Below, in pieces: positions 1 to 9,077 of a stretch of 64,000 nucleotides of DNA (position 1 is the first letter of the stretch; every line of letters begins with the position of its first letter). Below the pieces are notes generated by a model. That model saw only the letters and a program-made list of their open reading frames with translations, made no database searches and had not been told where the DNA came from. Position numbers and translations under genes: made by a program. This DNA comes from Oscillospiraceae bacterium NTUH-002-81 (GTDB lineage Bacteria > Bacillota > Clostridia > Lachnospirales > Lachnospiraceae), in assembly GCA_032620915.1 (NCBI GenBank), contig CP136052.1:403001-467000 (forward strand), in the 5' to 3' direction.

Positions 1-14
1 GAATAACATGCAAC

Positions 15-44
15 AAAATGGATGCTCTTTTGAGCATCCATTTT
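15..44. terminator. Bidirectional hairpin terminator
   Basis: A perfect 13-bp stem (AAAATGGATGCTC, 15-27, against GAGCATCCATTTT, 32-44) closes on a TTTT loop. The A-rich 5' side and T-rich 3' side let it work on either strand. It probably ends the gene left of the window. Confidence 0.75.
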
Positions 45-114
45 CAACATAAAATGTCGGAAAAAGGCAAAAAAAAATAAAAGAATAATCGACAGTTCTG
101 GTTAGTAGCGTTCG

Positions 115-143
115 TTGACAGTGGTTTTGCGCATTGGTATAAT
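115..143 (+). promoter_or_regulatory. Consensus sigma-A promoter of glgB
   Basis: TTGACA (115-120) and TATAAT (138-143) are separated by exactly 17 bp. Both hexamers match consensus and lie about 40 bp before the glgB start codon. Confidence 0.85.
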
Positions 144-181
144 AAAAATAGTAACAACTCTTGACGTGTTGAGGTGAAGGT

Positions 182-2142
182 ATGGGAGATAAGGCAAAGG
201 GGAATAAAAAGACGGGAAAGAAGACAGCAGCGCTGCCGTTCCCCGAGAAAATCACGGAATTTGACCAGTATCTGTTCGGACAGGGAACCCATTATGATAT
301 CTATAAGAAGCTGGGGGCGCACCCGACGGTAAAGGACGGGAAAAAAGGGTGTGTATTTTGCTGTGTGGGCACCCCATGCGGAAAAGGTAGAGCTGGTGGG
401 GGATTTTAACGGCTGGGACGGAAGCGATTACGAGATGACCCGCAACGAACCCAACGGTATTTACGATATTTTTGTGCCCGGTGTGAAGCTGGGCCAGCTG
501 TACAAGTACAAGATTTTTACACAGGATGGGCGGGAGCTTTACAAGGCAGACCCGTTTGCCAATTACGCGGAACTGCGGCCGGGAACGGCGTCTGCGGTGA
601 CAACGTTGGAAGGATTTTCGTGGAGTGACAGCGAGTGGATCGAGCACCGCGCAGGAAAAGATATGCGAAAGGAACCGCTGTCCATTTACGAGGTGCACAT
701 GGGCTCCTGGCGGAAGCATCCCCAGACGGAGGACAACGAGAAGGGCTTTTACACCTATCGGGAGTTCGCCGTGGAGGTCACCAAGTATGTGAAAGCCATG
801 GGCTACACCCACGTGGAGCTGATGGGCATTGCCGAGCATCCCTTTGACGGTTCCTGGGGTTATCAGGTGACGGGCTATTACGCGCCCACTTCCCGCTACG
901 GCACGCCCAGGGATTTCATGTACATGATCAATTACCTGCACCGGCACAAGATCGGCGTGATCCTGGACTGGGTACCGGCCCATTTTCCGAGAGACAGCCA
1001 TGGGCTGGCGGAATTTGACGGCACCTGCGTGTACGAGTATGCGGATCCCCGCAAGGGTGAGCATCCCGACTGGGGCACGAAGATTTTTGATTATGGGAAA
1101 AATGAGGTGCGCAATTTCCTCATTGCCAATGCTCTGTTCTGGGTGGAGCAGATGCACGTGGACGGCCTGCGGGTGGACGCGGTGGCATCCATGCTGTATC
1201 TGGATTATGGCAAAAAAGAGGGAGAATGGGTGCCAAACCAGTACGGCGGCAACAAAAATCTGGAAGCAGTGGAGTTTTTCAAGCATCTGAACACCTGCCT
1301 CACCGGCCGGAATCTGGGCACCATGATGATTGCGGAGGAATCCACGGCCTGGCCCAAGGTGACGGGCAAGCCGGAGGACGACGGCCTGGGCTTTACGTTC
1401 AAGTGGAACATGGGCTGGATGCACGATTTTCTTGATTATATGAAGCTGGACCCGTATTTCCGGAAGGATAACCACCACAAGATGACGTTTTCCATGATGT
1501 ATGCCTACAGCGAGAACTATGTGCTGGTGCTGTCCCACGATGAGGTGGTGCATCTGAAATGCTCCATGATCAACAAGATGCCCGGCATTTACGAGGACAA
1601 GTTTGCAAATCTGAAGGCGGGTTATTCGTTCATGATGGGACATCCCGGCAAAAAACTTCTGTTCATGGGACAGGATTTTGCCCAGTTCCAGGAGTGGAGC
1701 GAGGAGCGTCAGCTTGACTGGTATCTGTTAAAAGAAAACCAGCACCAGTGGATGCAGGCGTTTGTGACCCGTTTGCTTCATATTTATAAAAAATATCCGT
1801 GTCTTTACGAGCGTGATGATCACCCGGGCAGCTTTGAATGGATCAATGCGGACGACTGCTTCCGCAGCATTTTCAGTTTTGTCCGGTTATCAGAAAACGG
1901 AAAGAAAAAATCTGCTCTTCGTGTGCAATTTCACACCCATGGAGCGGGCGGATTACCGGGTAGGCGTTCCACGACGGGGCACCTACCATCTGATCCTGGA
2001 TTCCGACGATCCGGCTTTTGGCGGAAAAGCGCCGGAGGATAAGGCAAAGAGTTATAAAGCAGTGAAACAGGAGTGCGACGGAAGGGAGTATTCCTTTGGA
2101 TATCCACTTCCGCCCTATGGCGTGGCAATATTTGAATTCTGA
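182..2142 (+). pseudogene. glgB: 1,4-alpha-glucan branching enzyme, two +1 frameshifts
   Basis: Glycogen branching enzyme (GH13) that moves short alpha-1,4 chains to alpha-1,6 positions. The start ATG at 182 opens an N-terminal stretch of about 55 residues, after which the frame moves near 340-346 (AAAAAAGGG run, one base too many). The CBM48-type segment (YFAVWAPHAEKVELVGDFNGW) and the catalytic barrel then follow in the next frame. Visible active-site segments are GLRVDAVASM (nucleophile Asp), MIAEES (general acid Glu) and LSHDEVVH. A second extra base in the A6 run near 1905-1912 shifts the C-terminal beta domain, which ends in GVAIFEF at 2142. Removing one base at each site restores a continuous protein of about 650 residues. 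Both lesions are in homopolymers, so sequencing error is the likeliest cause. A consensus promoter precedes it and the pyrophosphatase gene starts 14 bp downstream. Confidence 0.85.
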
Positions 2143-2156
2143 CAGGAGAAGGGAAA

Positions 2157-3809
2157 ATGAGCACAGAAAAGAAGAGGGATATTTTTGTTATCGGCCACAA
2201 GAATCCGGATACGGATTCGATTTGCTCGGCCATCGCATATGCAGATCTGAAAAACAAGCTGACCCATGAGAGCTGCTATGTGCCGAAGCGGGCCGGTCAA
2301 CTCAACGAGGAAAGCCGGTTTGTTCTGGAATATTTTGGCGTGAAAACGCCGGAGTATGTGGCGGATGTGGGTACCCAGGTGAAGGATATCGAGATTCGGA
2401 TGACTGCGGGGGTAGATGCGAATATTTCCCTGAAAAAAGCATGGCAGCTCATGCGGCAGAATAACGTGGTGACGCTGCCCATCACTGAGGGGGAGAAGCT
2501 GAAAGGGCTCATCACCATCGGCGATATCGCCAAATCCTACATGGACGTGTACGAGAGCACGATCCTGGGCGTGGCGAAGACCCAGTACGCCAATATTATC
2601 GAAACCATCGACGGTCACATGATCGTGGGCGATGAAAATGCTTACGTGGATAAGGGAAAGGTGCTGGTGGCAGCGGCCAACCCGGATCTGATGGAGAGCT
2701 ATATCGAGGAAAACGACCTAGTGATCCTGGGAAACCGTTACGAGTCCCAGCTGTGTGCCATTGAGATGAGCGCAGGCTGTATCGTGGTGTGCGAGGGTGC
2801 CGAGGTGTCCCGCACCATCAAACGGCTGGCCGAGGAAAAGGGCTGCACGGTCATCATGTCGCCTCATGATACGTTTACCGTTGCCCGTCTCATCAACCAG
2901 AGTATGCCCATCAGCTATTTCATGAAGACCGACGGTCTGGTGACCTTCCGCATGGACTCCCTGGTGGATCAGATCAAGGACGTTATGGCGAAGCTCCGGC
3001 ACCGGGATTTCCCGATCCTGGATGGCAGAGGCCGGTACGTGGGGATGATTTCCCGCCGGAACCTGATGAATATGCGCCGGAAACAGCTGATCCTGGTGGA
3101 TCACAACGAGCGCGCCCAGGCGCCGGACGGCATCGACAACGCGGAAATCCTGGAAATCATCGACCATCACCGGATCGGCAGTCTGGAAACCATGGCGCCG
3201 GTATTTTTCCGCAACCAGCCGCTGGGCTGTACGGCCACGATCATTTACCAGTTTTACCGGGAGGCAGGCATTGAGATCGAGCCGAAGATCGCGGGCCTTC
3301 TGCTGGCAGCCATCGTGTCCGATACGCTCATGTACCGCTCTCCGACGTGCACGGCCATTGACCGGGCGGCAGCGGAGGATCTGGCAGCCATTGCGGGCAT
3401 TGATGTGAAGGATTTCGCCAAGCAGATGTTCAACGCGGGAAGCGATCTGAAAACAAAGACGCCGGAAGAGATTTTCTATCAGGATTTCAAGAAATTCAAC
3501 ATCGACGAGACGGAGTTTGGCGTGGGCCAGATCAGTTCCATGAACGAGGAAGAGCTGGAAAATCTGAAGAAGAAATTACTGCCTTATATGGAAAAGGTGG
3601 CTGCGGAGACAGAGCTCAGCATGATTTTCTTCATGCTCACCAACATCCTGGAAGAGTCCACCGAGTTGATCTATTGTGGAAAAAATGCAAAACAGCTGGT
3701 GGCAGACGGCTTTTACACCAAGGCCGGGGAAAATGCCACGGTGCTGCCGGGTGTGGTTTCCCGGAAAAAGCAGCTCATTCCGGCATTCATGAATGCTTTG
3801 TCTGCATAA
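2157..3809 (+). CDS. ppaC: Manganese-dependent inorganic pyrophosphatase with CBS/DRTGG insert
   Basis: Family II (DHH) pyrophosphatase of 550 residues, hydrolysing PPi to two phosphates in the cytoplasm. The N-terminal DHH signature is GHKNPDTDS (about residues 13-21), and the second metal-binding motif is IDHHRIGS near residue 338. Between them lies a regulatory insert of about 240 residues, with a CBS pair (ITIGDIAKSYMDV; FPILDGRGRYVGMISRRNL) flanking a DRTGG-type module. In this subfamily adenine nucleotides or Ap4A bind the CBS pair and control activity. The DHHA2 domain fills the C-terminus (to about 540). The length fits the CBS-DRTGG subclass, not the short 310-residue type. It starts 14 bp after glgB with a GGAGAAGGG ribosome site, so it is probably co-transcribed. 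Removing the PPi made by glycogen synthesis is a plausible link. Confidence 0.9.
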   Translation: MSTEKKRDIFVIGHKNPDTDSICSAIAYADLKNKLTHESCYVPKRAGQLNEESRFVLEYFGVKTPEYVADVGTQVKDIEIRMTAGVDANISLKKAWQLMRQNNVVTLPITEGEKLKGLITIGDIAKSYMDVYESTILGVAKTQYANIIETIDGHMIVGDENAYVDKGKVLVAAANPDLMESYIEENDLVILGNRYESQLCAIEMSAGCIVVCEGAEVSRTIKRLAEEKGCTVIMSPHDTFTVARLINQSMPISYFMKTDGLVTFRMDSLVDQIKDVMAKLRHRDFPILDGRGRYVGMISRRNLMNMRRKQLILVDHNERAQAPDGIDNAEILEIIDHHRIGSLETMAPVFFRNQPLGCTATIIYQFYREAGIEIEPKIAGLLLAAIVSDTLMYRSPTCTAIDRAAAEDLAAIAGIDVKDFAKQMFNAGSDLKTKTPEEIFYQDFKKFNIDETEFGVGQISSMNEEELENLKKKLLPYMEKVAAETELSMIFFMLTNILEESTELIYCGKNAKQLVADGFYTKAGENATVLPGVVSRKKQLIPAFMNALSA

Positions 3810-3825
3810 AAATGGAGGAAACGAT

Positions 3826-5532
3826 ATGAAAACAGCGGCGCAGCTAAAACAGCAGCTGCAGGAAATCAATCGCAGGAGCTATCCAGCCTACAAGGGGCTG
3901 GCCGGCGTTTATCAGTTTGCAACTTACCAGTTATCCATCGACCATGTGCAGGGGGATCCTTTTGCGGCTCCCTCTGCTTTGCATATCTGGATCGATCACA
4001 AAACAGCGGGGTTCCCGGCCAGTCTTTACGCCGGGGAGGCAGAGCGGGTGGCACTGCAGGATTATCTGATCCGACAGTTTGGCCGTCAGATCAACCGGTT
4101 TTGTTATCAGGCCAAGGGCTCGGGAAAGAGCGGCCTGATCTCAGTGACGCGATGCGGGCAGGAGATTCTGGAGCGAACGGCCTGTGCCATTGATGGCAAG
4201 GGCATCACGCTGCGGTTCGAGGTGGGTTTCCCGGCCAACGGCAGAACCATCAATTCTGGTGAATTGGAGAAGATTCTCTTTGATTTTCTGCCCAAATGTG
4301 TGGAGCAGGCGCTGATTTACCGGAATCTGCCGAAAAAGAAAGTGGAAGAGGTGTATTTCCTGGCCCAGGATCAGACAGCCATCCGGCAGGAACTGAAAAA
4401 CCGAAACTTGGTGGCATTTGTGGCCAACGGCGCGATTTTACCCAGAGAGAGCGGCGTGTCCGACCTGCCCATGAAGGAGGCAGTGCCTTTTCAGTCGCCG
4501 GAATCGCTGCAGGTGACGCTTGCACTTCCCCATCGGGGCGCAGTGACGGGCATGGGCATTCCCAAAGGCATTACCCTCATCGCAGGCGGCGGCTATCACG
4601 GCAAATCCACCCTTTTGCAGGCGCTGGAGCGGGGCGTGTACAACCATGTGGACGGGGATGGCCGGGAGCTGGTCATCACAGATGACAGCGCGCTGAAGCT
4701 GCGGGCGGAGGAAGGCCGGAAGGTCACAGACACGGACATTTCCCTGTTTATCAACGACCTGCCCAGCGGAAAAGATACGAGATCCTTTTCCACGCTGGAT
4801 GCCAGCGGCAGCACGTCCCAGGCGGCTAATATAATAGAAGGAATCGGTGCGGGCAGCCGGGTATTTCTCATTGATGAGGACACTTCGGCCACCAACTTTA
4901 TGATCCGGGACGAGCTGATGCAGCAGATCATCGCCCGGGAAAAAGAGCCCATCACGCCGTTTCTGGAGCGGGCCCGGGATCTTTACGAGCAGAGCGGCAT
5001 TTCCACCATTCTGGTGGTGGGCAGCAGCGGCTCCTATTTTCACATTGCGGATGTGATTTTACAGATGGACAACTACCAGCCCTTTGACATTACCGCCAAG
5101 GTAAAAGAGGTGCTAAAAAATCATCCCGCGCCGGTGACGCGCGCACCGGGCTATCGTTTGCCGGAGGGAAAACGGCAGCTGCATCTGGGGGCCTCGACGG
5201 CTCAGCGGAAAAGCTACCGCGGTGATAAGGTGATGACCGAGCGGCTGAAGGTGAAAACCATGGGCAAGGATGTCATCAACATTGGGAAAGAGACGCTGGA
5301 TCTGCGGCACATGGAGCAGCTGGTGGATCGGGAGCAGACGGCGGCGCTGGCGTATATGCTGCGCTATGCCAAGGAACACTACCAGAATCGGGATATCGAC
5401 AGCGTGGTGCGGGCGCTGAGCGCGCAGATCCGGGAAAAAGGACTGGCGTCGGTGTGCGATTCCTCCTATGTGCCCGCCGGGCTGGCATTGCCCCGGGTGC
5501 AGGAGATTTATGGGTGTTTTAATCGATACTAA
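3826..5532 (+). CDS. ABC-class P-loop ATPase of unknown role
   Basis: Soluble ATPase of 568 residues belonging to the 'predicted ATPase of the ABC class' family. The Walker A is GGYHGKST (about residues 254-261), an ABC-like segment DASGSTSQAANI follows, and the Walker B is VFLIDEDTSATNFM (about residues 346-359). No membrane segments are visible, so it is not a transporter permease. I chose ATG 3826, preceded by TGGAGGAAACGAT; an in-frame start at 3793 would overlap the pyrophosphatase and has no ribosome site. It lies 16 bp after the pyrophosphatase gene in the same direction. The substrate or process is not known to me. Confidence 0.8.
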   Translation: MKTAAQLKQQLQEINRRSYPAYKGLAGVYQFATYQLSIDHVQGDPFAAPSALHIWIDHKTAGFPASLYAGEAERVALQDYLIRQFGRQINRFCYQAKGSGKSGLISVTRCGQEILERTACAIDGKGITLRFEVGFPANGRTINSGELEKILFDFLPKCVEQALIYRNLPKKKVEEVYFLAQDQTAIRQELKNRNLVAFVANGAILPRESGVSDLPMKEAVPFQSPESLQVTLALPHRGAVTGMGIPKGITLIAGGGYHGKSTLLQALERGVYNHVDGDGRELVITDDSALKLRAEEGRKVTDTDISLFINDLPSGKDTRSFSTLDASGSTSQAANIIEGIGAGSRVFLIDEDTSATNFMIRDELMQQIIAREKEPITPFLERARDLYEQSGISTILVVGSSGSYFHIADVILQMDNYQPFDITAKVKEVLKNHPAPVTRAPGYRLPEGKRQLHLGASTAQRKSYRGDKVMTERLKVKTMGKDVINIGKETLDLRHMEQLVDREQTAALAYMLRYAKEHYQNRDIDSVVRALSAQIREKGLASVCDSSYVPAGLALPRVQEIYGCFNRY

Positions 5533-5672
5533 AGCAATAACAAACAGATCGAGAAATGTGCTAGCTAAAAAATGGCGATGATTCAAAATGCATGCTTTCT
5601 CAATGTTGTGTGTGATATGTAAGGACAGATAATAAGAACAAATAGTAAGGACAGAAAGAGCAGGGACAAGTG

Positions 5673-6323
5673 ATGGCAAAACAACTATGGAAACCGGGCA
5701 ATATGCTGTATCCGTTACCGGCGGTGATGGTGACGGTGGCTGACCGGCAGGGCAATTCCAATATTATCACGGTGGCATGGACGGGAACGGTGTGCACCAA
5801 CCCGGCGATGACGTATATTTCCGTGCGGCCGAAGCGGTATTCCTATGACATGCTCAAAGAGACGGGTGAGTTTGTCATCAACCTGACCACGAAGAAGCTG
5901 GCCTACGCTGTGGATTACTGTGGGGTAAAATCCGGCAGGGATGTGGATAAGTTTGCCCAGTGCGGCCTGACCCGTGGAAAACCTTCCGTGGTGCACGTGC
6001 CCCTCATCCAGGAAAGCCCGGTGAACATGGAGTGCCGGGTGACGGAGATCAAAGAGCTGGGGTCACACCATATGTTTCTGGCGGAGGTGGTGGCCGTTCA
6101 TGCGGACGAGGCATACATGAACGAAAAAGGCAGCTTCGATCTGGCCAAGGCGGAACCGCTGGTGTATTCCCACGGCGGCTACTATGCGCTGGGTGAAAAA
6201 CTGGGCACCTTCGGGTACAGCGTACGCAAAAAAGCTGTGCCAAAGGCGGAGGGGAAGTCTGCGAAAGCGAAAAGGCCAAATGCTCCAGAAGCTCGAAGAT
6301 CACGCGGAAATAAACGGAGATAA
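5673..6323 (+). CDS. Flavin reductase family protein
   Basis: FMN-binding split-barrel protein of about 216 residues. N-terminal PLPAVMVTVADRQGNSNIITVAW and SVRPKRYSYDMLKETGEFVINL are typical of flavin reductase-like and YwrF-like proteins that bind FMN and reduce or exchange flavins in the cytoplasm. The C-terminal 35 residues are lysine/arginine-rich and low complexity (KAEGKSAKAKRPNAPEARR), an unusual basic tail outside the barrel. ATG 5673 and GTG 5670 are both possible starts; the ribosome site is weak. It is separated from the ATPase gene by 140 bp in which I see nothing coding. The natural substrate is unknown. Confidence 0.8.
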   Translation: MAKQLWKPGNMLYPLPAVMVTVADRQGNSNIITVAWTGTVCTNPAMTYISVRPKRYSYDMLKETGEFVINLTTKKLAYAVDYCGVKSGRDVDKFAQCGLTRGKPSVVHVPLIQESPVNMECRVTEIKELGSHHMFLAEVVAVHADEAYMNEKGSFDLAKAEPLVYSHGGYYALGEKLGTFGYSVRKKAVPKAEGKSAKAKRPNAPEARRSRGNKRR

Positions 6324-6367
6324 GCAGCACAAAAACGAAAATTTACAAAAACACGGGGAGGGCGTCT

Positions 6368-7300
6368 ATGAAAAGAGGAACCTTTACGATGAATTCCCAT
6401 GACGGGAAGACGAAGCTCCACGGCGTGACCTGGGAGCCGGAGGGCGAGGTACGGGCTGTGGTGCAGATCGTGCACGGCATGATCGAATATATTGAGCGGT
6501 ATGACGGCTTTGCTTCCTATCTGGCAGAGCGGGGCTATTTCGTCATCGGCCACGACCATCTGGGCCATGGGGAATCGGCGGCGTCCCAGGACGACTGGGG
6601 ATTTTTTGAGGAAGAAAACGGCAACCGGGTGCTGCTGGAGGACATTCATCAGGTGCGGCGGCGGGCGCAGGAGCGTTATCCGGATGCACCCTATATCCTG
6701 CTGGGACACAGCATGGGCTCTTTTCTGGTGCGCCAGTATCTGTGTATCAAGGGGGAGGGCATCTGTGAGGCGGTCATTCTGGGAACTGGCAACATGCCTG
6801 CGGCGCTGCTGCGGTTTGGCATGTTTGTCACCAGTACCATGGCGGCAGTGACGGGCTGGCGGTTCCGCAGCCGCCTCGTCAAGCTGATGGTGTTTGGCAG
6901 CTACAACAAGGGGATCGTACCCCACCGAACGGCCTTTGACTGGATCAGCCGGGATGAGGCGGTAGTGGACACGTACCGCAGCGAGCCGAAGACGTCCTTT
7001 GATTTCACGCTGAACGGCTATTACAATCTTTTTTACAGTATGTTATGGCTGAAAAAAGAGGAACACCTGCGGCGGATGCGAAAGGATCTGCCCGTGCTGT
7101 TTGCCTCCGGGACGGCTGATCCGGTGGGCAGCTACGGCAAAGGCGTGGAAGCGGCGGCGGAGAGCTTCCGGGCCCACGGTGTAACCCATGTGGACGTGAA
7201 GCTGTATCCGGCAGACCGGCACGAGATTCTGAACGAGCTGGACCGGCAGCAGGTGTACGAAGACCTGTGGCGCTGGATGGAGGAAAATCGGATACCATAG
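6368..7300 (+). CDS. Alpha/beta hydrolase, lysophospholipase/monoacylglycerol lipase type
   Basis: Serine hydrolase of 310 residues in the Hydrolase_4 family. The nucleophile elbow is GHSMGS (about residues 115-120), the acid is probably in ASGTADPVGSYG, and the histidine in YPADRHEIL near residue 290. The oxyanion strand VVQIVHGMIEYIERY is typical of monoglyceride lipases. No signal peptide is visible, so it is cytoplasmic. ATG 6368 follows GGGAGGGCGTCT. It starts 44 bp after the flavin reductase in the same direction. The real substrate (lysophospholipid, monoacylglycerol or another ester) cannot be read from sequence. Confidence 0.85.
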   Translation: MKRGTFTMNSHDGKTKLHGVTWEPEGEVRAVVQIVHGMIEYIERYDGFASYLAERGYFVIGHDHLGHGESAASQDDWGFFEEENGNRVLLEDIHQVRRRAQERYPDAPYILLGHSMGSFLVRQYLCIKGEGICEAVILGTGNMPAALLRFGMFVTSTMAAVTGWRFRSRLVKLMVFGSYNKGIVPHRTAFDWISRDEAVVDTYRSEPKTSFDFTLNGYYNLFYSMLWLKKEEHLRRMRKDLPVLFASGTADPVGSYGKGVEAAAESFRAHGVTHVDVKLYPADRHEILNELDRQQVYEDLWRWMEENRIP

Positions 7301-7317
7301 CGAGGATTGGGAATACT

Positions 7318-7349
7318 CATGTACATACAACGAAAGGAGTGTGTACATG
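7318..7349 (+). promoter_or_regulatory. Hairpin enclosing the ribosome site of the dehydrogenase gene
   Basis: CATGTACA (7318-7325) and TGTACATG (7342-7349) form an 8-bp stem. The loop holds AAAGGAG (7333-7339) and the right arm contains the start codon ATG 7347. Folding would hide the start codon, so translational control is possible but inferred. Confidence 0.4.
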
Positions 7350-8334
7350 AGAATTTTATTTTACGGGACAAAAACCCTACGACAAGATCTGGTTTGAGCC
7401 GCTGGCGGAGGATTACGGATACGAGATCACGTTTCTGGACATCCAGTGTACGGCGCAGACAGTCATTTTTTCCAAGGGGTACGATGCCATCTGCGTGTTC
7501 ATCAACGACACCATCGATGCGCAGATGATCGACATTCTGTATGAAAACGGCGTGCAGGCGGTGCTGCTGCGCAGTGCCGGGTTCAACCATGTGGATATCC
7601 GGGCGGCGAAGGGGAAAATAAAAATTCTGCGGGTGCCCAGCTATTCGCCCCAGGCGGTGGCGGAGTATGCGGCAGCGCTGCTGCTGACGGTGAACCGTTT
7701 TACCCATCGGGCGTACACGAGAACCCGGGATTTTAACATGAACATCAACGGCCTTATGGGCCAGGATCTGTACCGGAAGACGGCGGGCATCATCGGCACT
7801 GGCAAGATCGGTCAGGCCATGATCGCCATCTGTCAGGGGTTTGGTATGCATGTGGTAGCCTACGACCCGTTCCCGGACGGCAGTCTGGATGTGGAGTACG
7901 TGCCGCTGCCGGAGCTGCTGGCCCGGGCGGATGTCATCAGCCTGCACTGTCCATTGACAAATGACACCAGATATATTATGAATGAAGAGACGATTTCGCA
8001 GATGAAGCAGGGCGTGCTGCTGGTGAATACGTCCCGTGGCGGCCTCATCGAGACGAATGCCCTCATTCAGGGGCTCATTTCAGGCAAGCTGGCGGGTGTG
8101 GGGCTGGATGTATACGAGGAAGAGGACGGCGTGTTTTTCGAGGATCATTCCAGTGAGATCATCGGGGACGAGCTGCTGGCCCGGCTCATGACATTTCCCA
8201 ACGTGCTGGTCACGTCCCATATGGGATTTTTCACGAAGGAAGCCATGCAGGCCATTGCCATCGAGACGCTGGAAAATGCCTATATGCTGGAGCAGGGGCT
8301 GCCGCTGGTGAATGAGGTAAAAGCGGATGCCTAG
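7347..8334 (+). pseudogene. ldhA: D-lactate/D-2-hydroxyacid dehydrogenase, one +1 frameshift
   Basis: NAD-dependent D-2-hydroxyacid dehydrogenase, LdhA-like, expected length about 328 residues, reducing pyruvate to D-lactate in fermentation. MRILFYGTK starts at 7347 behind AAAGGAG. An A5 run at 7370-7374 has one base more than needed, and the remainder (PYDKIWFEPLAEDYGYEI, then VFINDTIDAQ) continues in the next frame. Conserved features are the Rossmann motif GIIGTGKIGQAM, the substrate arginine in NTSRGGLIE, the glutamate in DVYEEEDG and the catalytic histidine in VTSHMGF. Apart from the single base it is complete, so a sequencing error is likely. It could act on another 2-keto acid, as family members differ little outside the active-site loop. 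Confidence 0.85.
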
Positions 8335-8388
8335 AAAAATGATATCTGCGGCGCATAGAGCGCGATACAAAAGAGGAGGAAAAACAAC

Positions 8389-8883
8389 ATGAAAAATATC
8401 GTACTGATCGGCATGCCCGGTTCGGGAAAGAGCACGGTGGGCGTTGTCCTGGCAAAAATGCTGGGGCTGCATTTCCTGGATTCCGACCTGGTGATCCAGG
8501 AGACGGAAGGCAAGCTGTTGAGCGAGATCATCGAGGAAAAAGGGCCGGACGGATTTCTGGCGGTGGAGGATCGGGTCAACGCCGATCTGCAGTGTGAGAA
8601 GACGGTCATTGCCACCGGTGGCAGCGCGGTATTTGGCGCCAATGCCATGGCGCATCTGAAAGAGATCGGTACGGTGGTTTATCTGAAATTATCTTACGAG
8701 GAGCTGACGACGCGGCTGGGCAACCTGAAAGGCCGGGGCGTGGTGCTGCGGGACGGCCAGACGCTGAAAGATCTGTATGAGGAGCGGATTCCGCTGTATG
8801 AAAAATATGCCGATGTGGTCATCGAGGAGCTTGGCGAGGGCATCGAGGAGACTGCGAGAAAGATCATCGATAAAATACGGTAA
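8389..8883 (+). CDS. aroK: Shikimate kinase
   Basis: Cytoplasmic kinase of 164 residues, phosphorylating shikimate at the 3-hydroxyl in the pathway to chorismate. The Walker A is GMPGSGKST (residues 8-16). The shikimate-binding DSD (about residues 32-34), the GG of ATGGSA (about residues 76-77) and the LID arginine segment GRGVVLRD are all present. Length is normal for the family. The ribosome site GAGGAGG precedes ATG 8389, 54 bp after the dehydrogenase. No other aromatic amino acid gene is adjacent, so it is an isolated aro gene here. Confidence 0.92.
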   Translation: MKNIVLIGMPGSGKSTVGVVLAKMLGLHFLDSDLVIQETEGKLLSEIIEEKGPDGFLAVEDRVNADLQCEKTVIATGGSAVFGANAMAHLKEIGTVVYLKLSYEELTTRLGNLKGRGVVLRDGQTLKDLYEERIPLYEKYADVVIEELGEGIEETARKIIDKIR

Positions 8884-8944
8884 ATGGGTTACCACTCATT
8901 TTTTCACAGTAAAAGGCGGTCGAAAAAGCGTGAATCTGGAAAAC

Positions 8945-8973
8945 TTGACAAATAGGCATGAGTTTGTTAATAT
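8945..8973 (+). promoter_or_regulatory. Sigma-A promoter of the SleB-like hydrolase gene
   Basis: TTGACA (8945-8950) is followed after 17 bp by TAATAT (8968-8973). It sits about 105 bp before the start codon at 9078 in an otherwise non-coding AT-rich gap. Confidence 0.65.
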
Positions 8974-9077
8974 AAGTTCGTAACATTTCTTAATAACTTT
9001 GTAATAATTGTAATGGAAATGCATAAACTACAGGGACTTTACTTAAAAAACCATTCACAATTGCTCAGGAGGTAATC

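Noticed and set aside
252..1643. Long minus-strand open frame (463 codons) opposite glgB
   Set aside because: It is antisense to clear GH13 motifs, is rich in His/Leu/Val as expected of a GC-rich reverse frame, has no ribosome site and matches no family.
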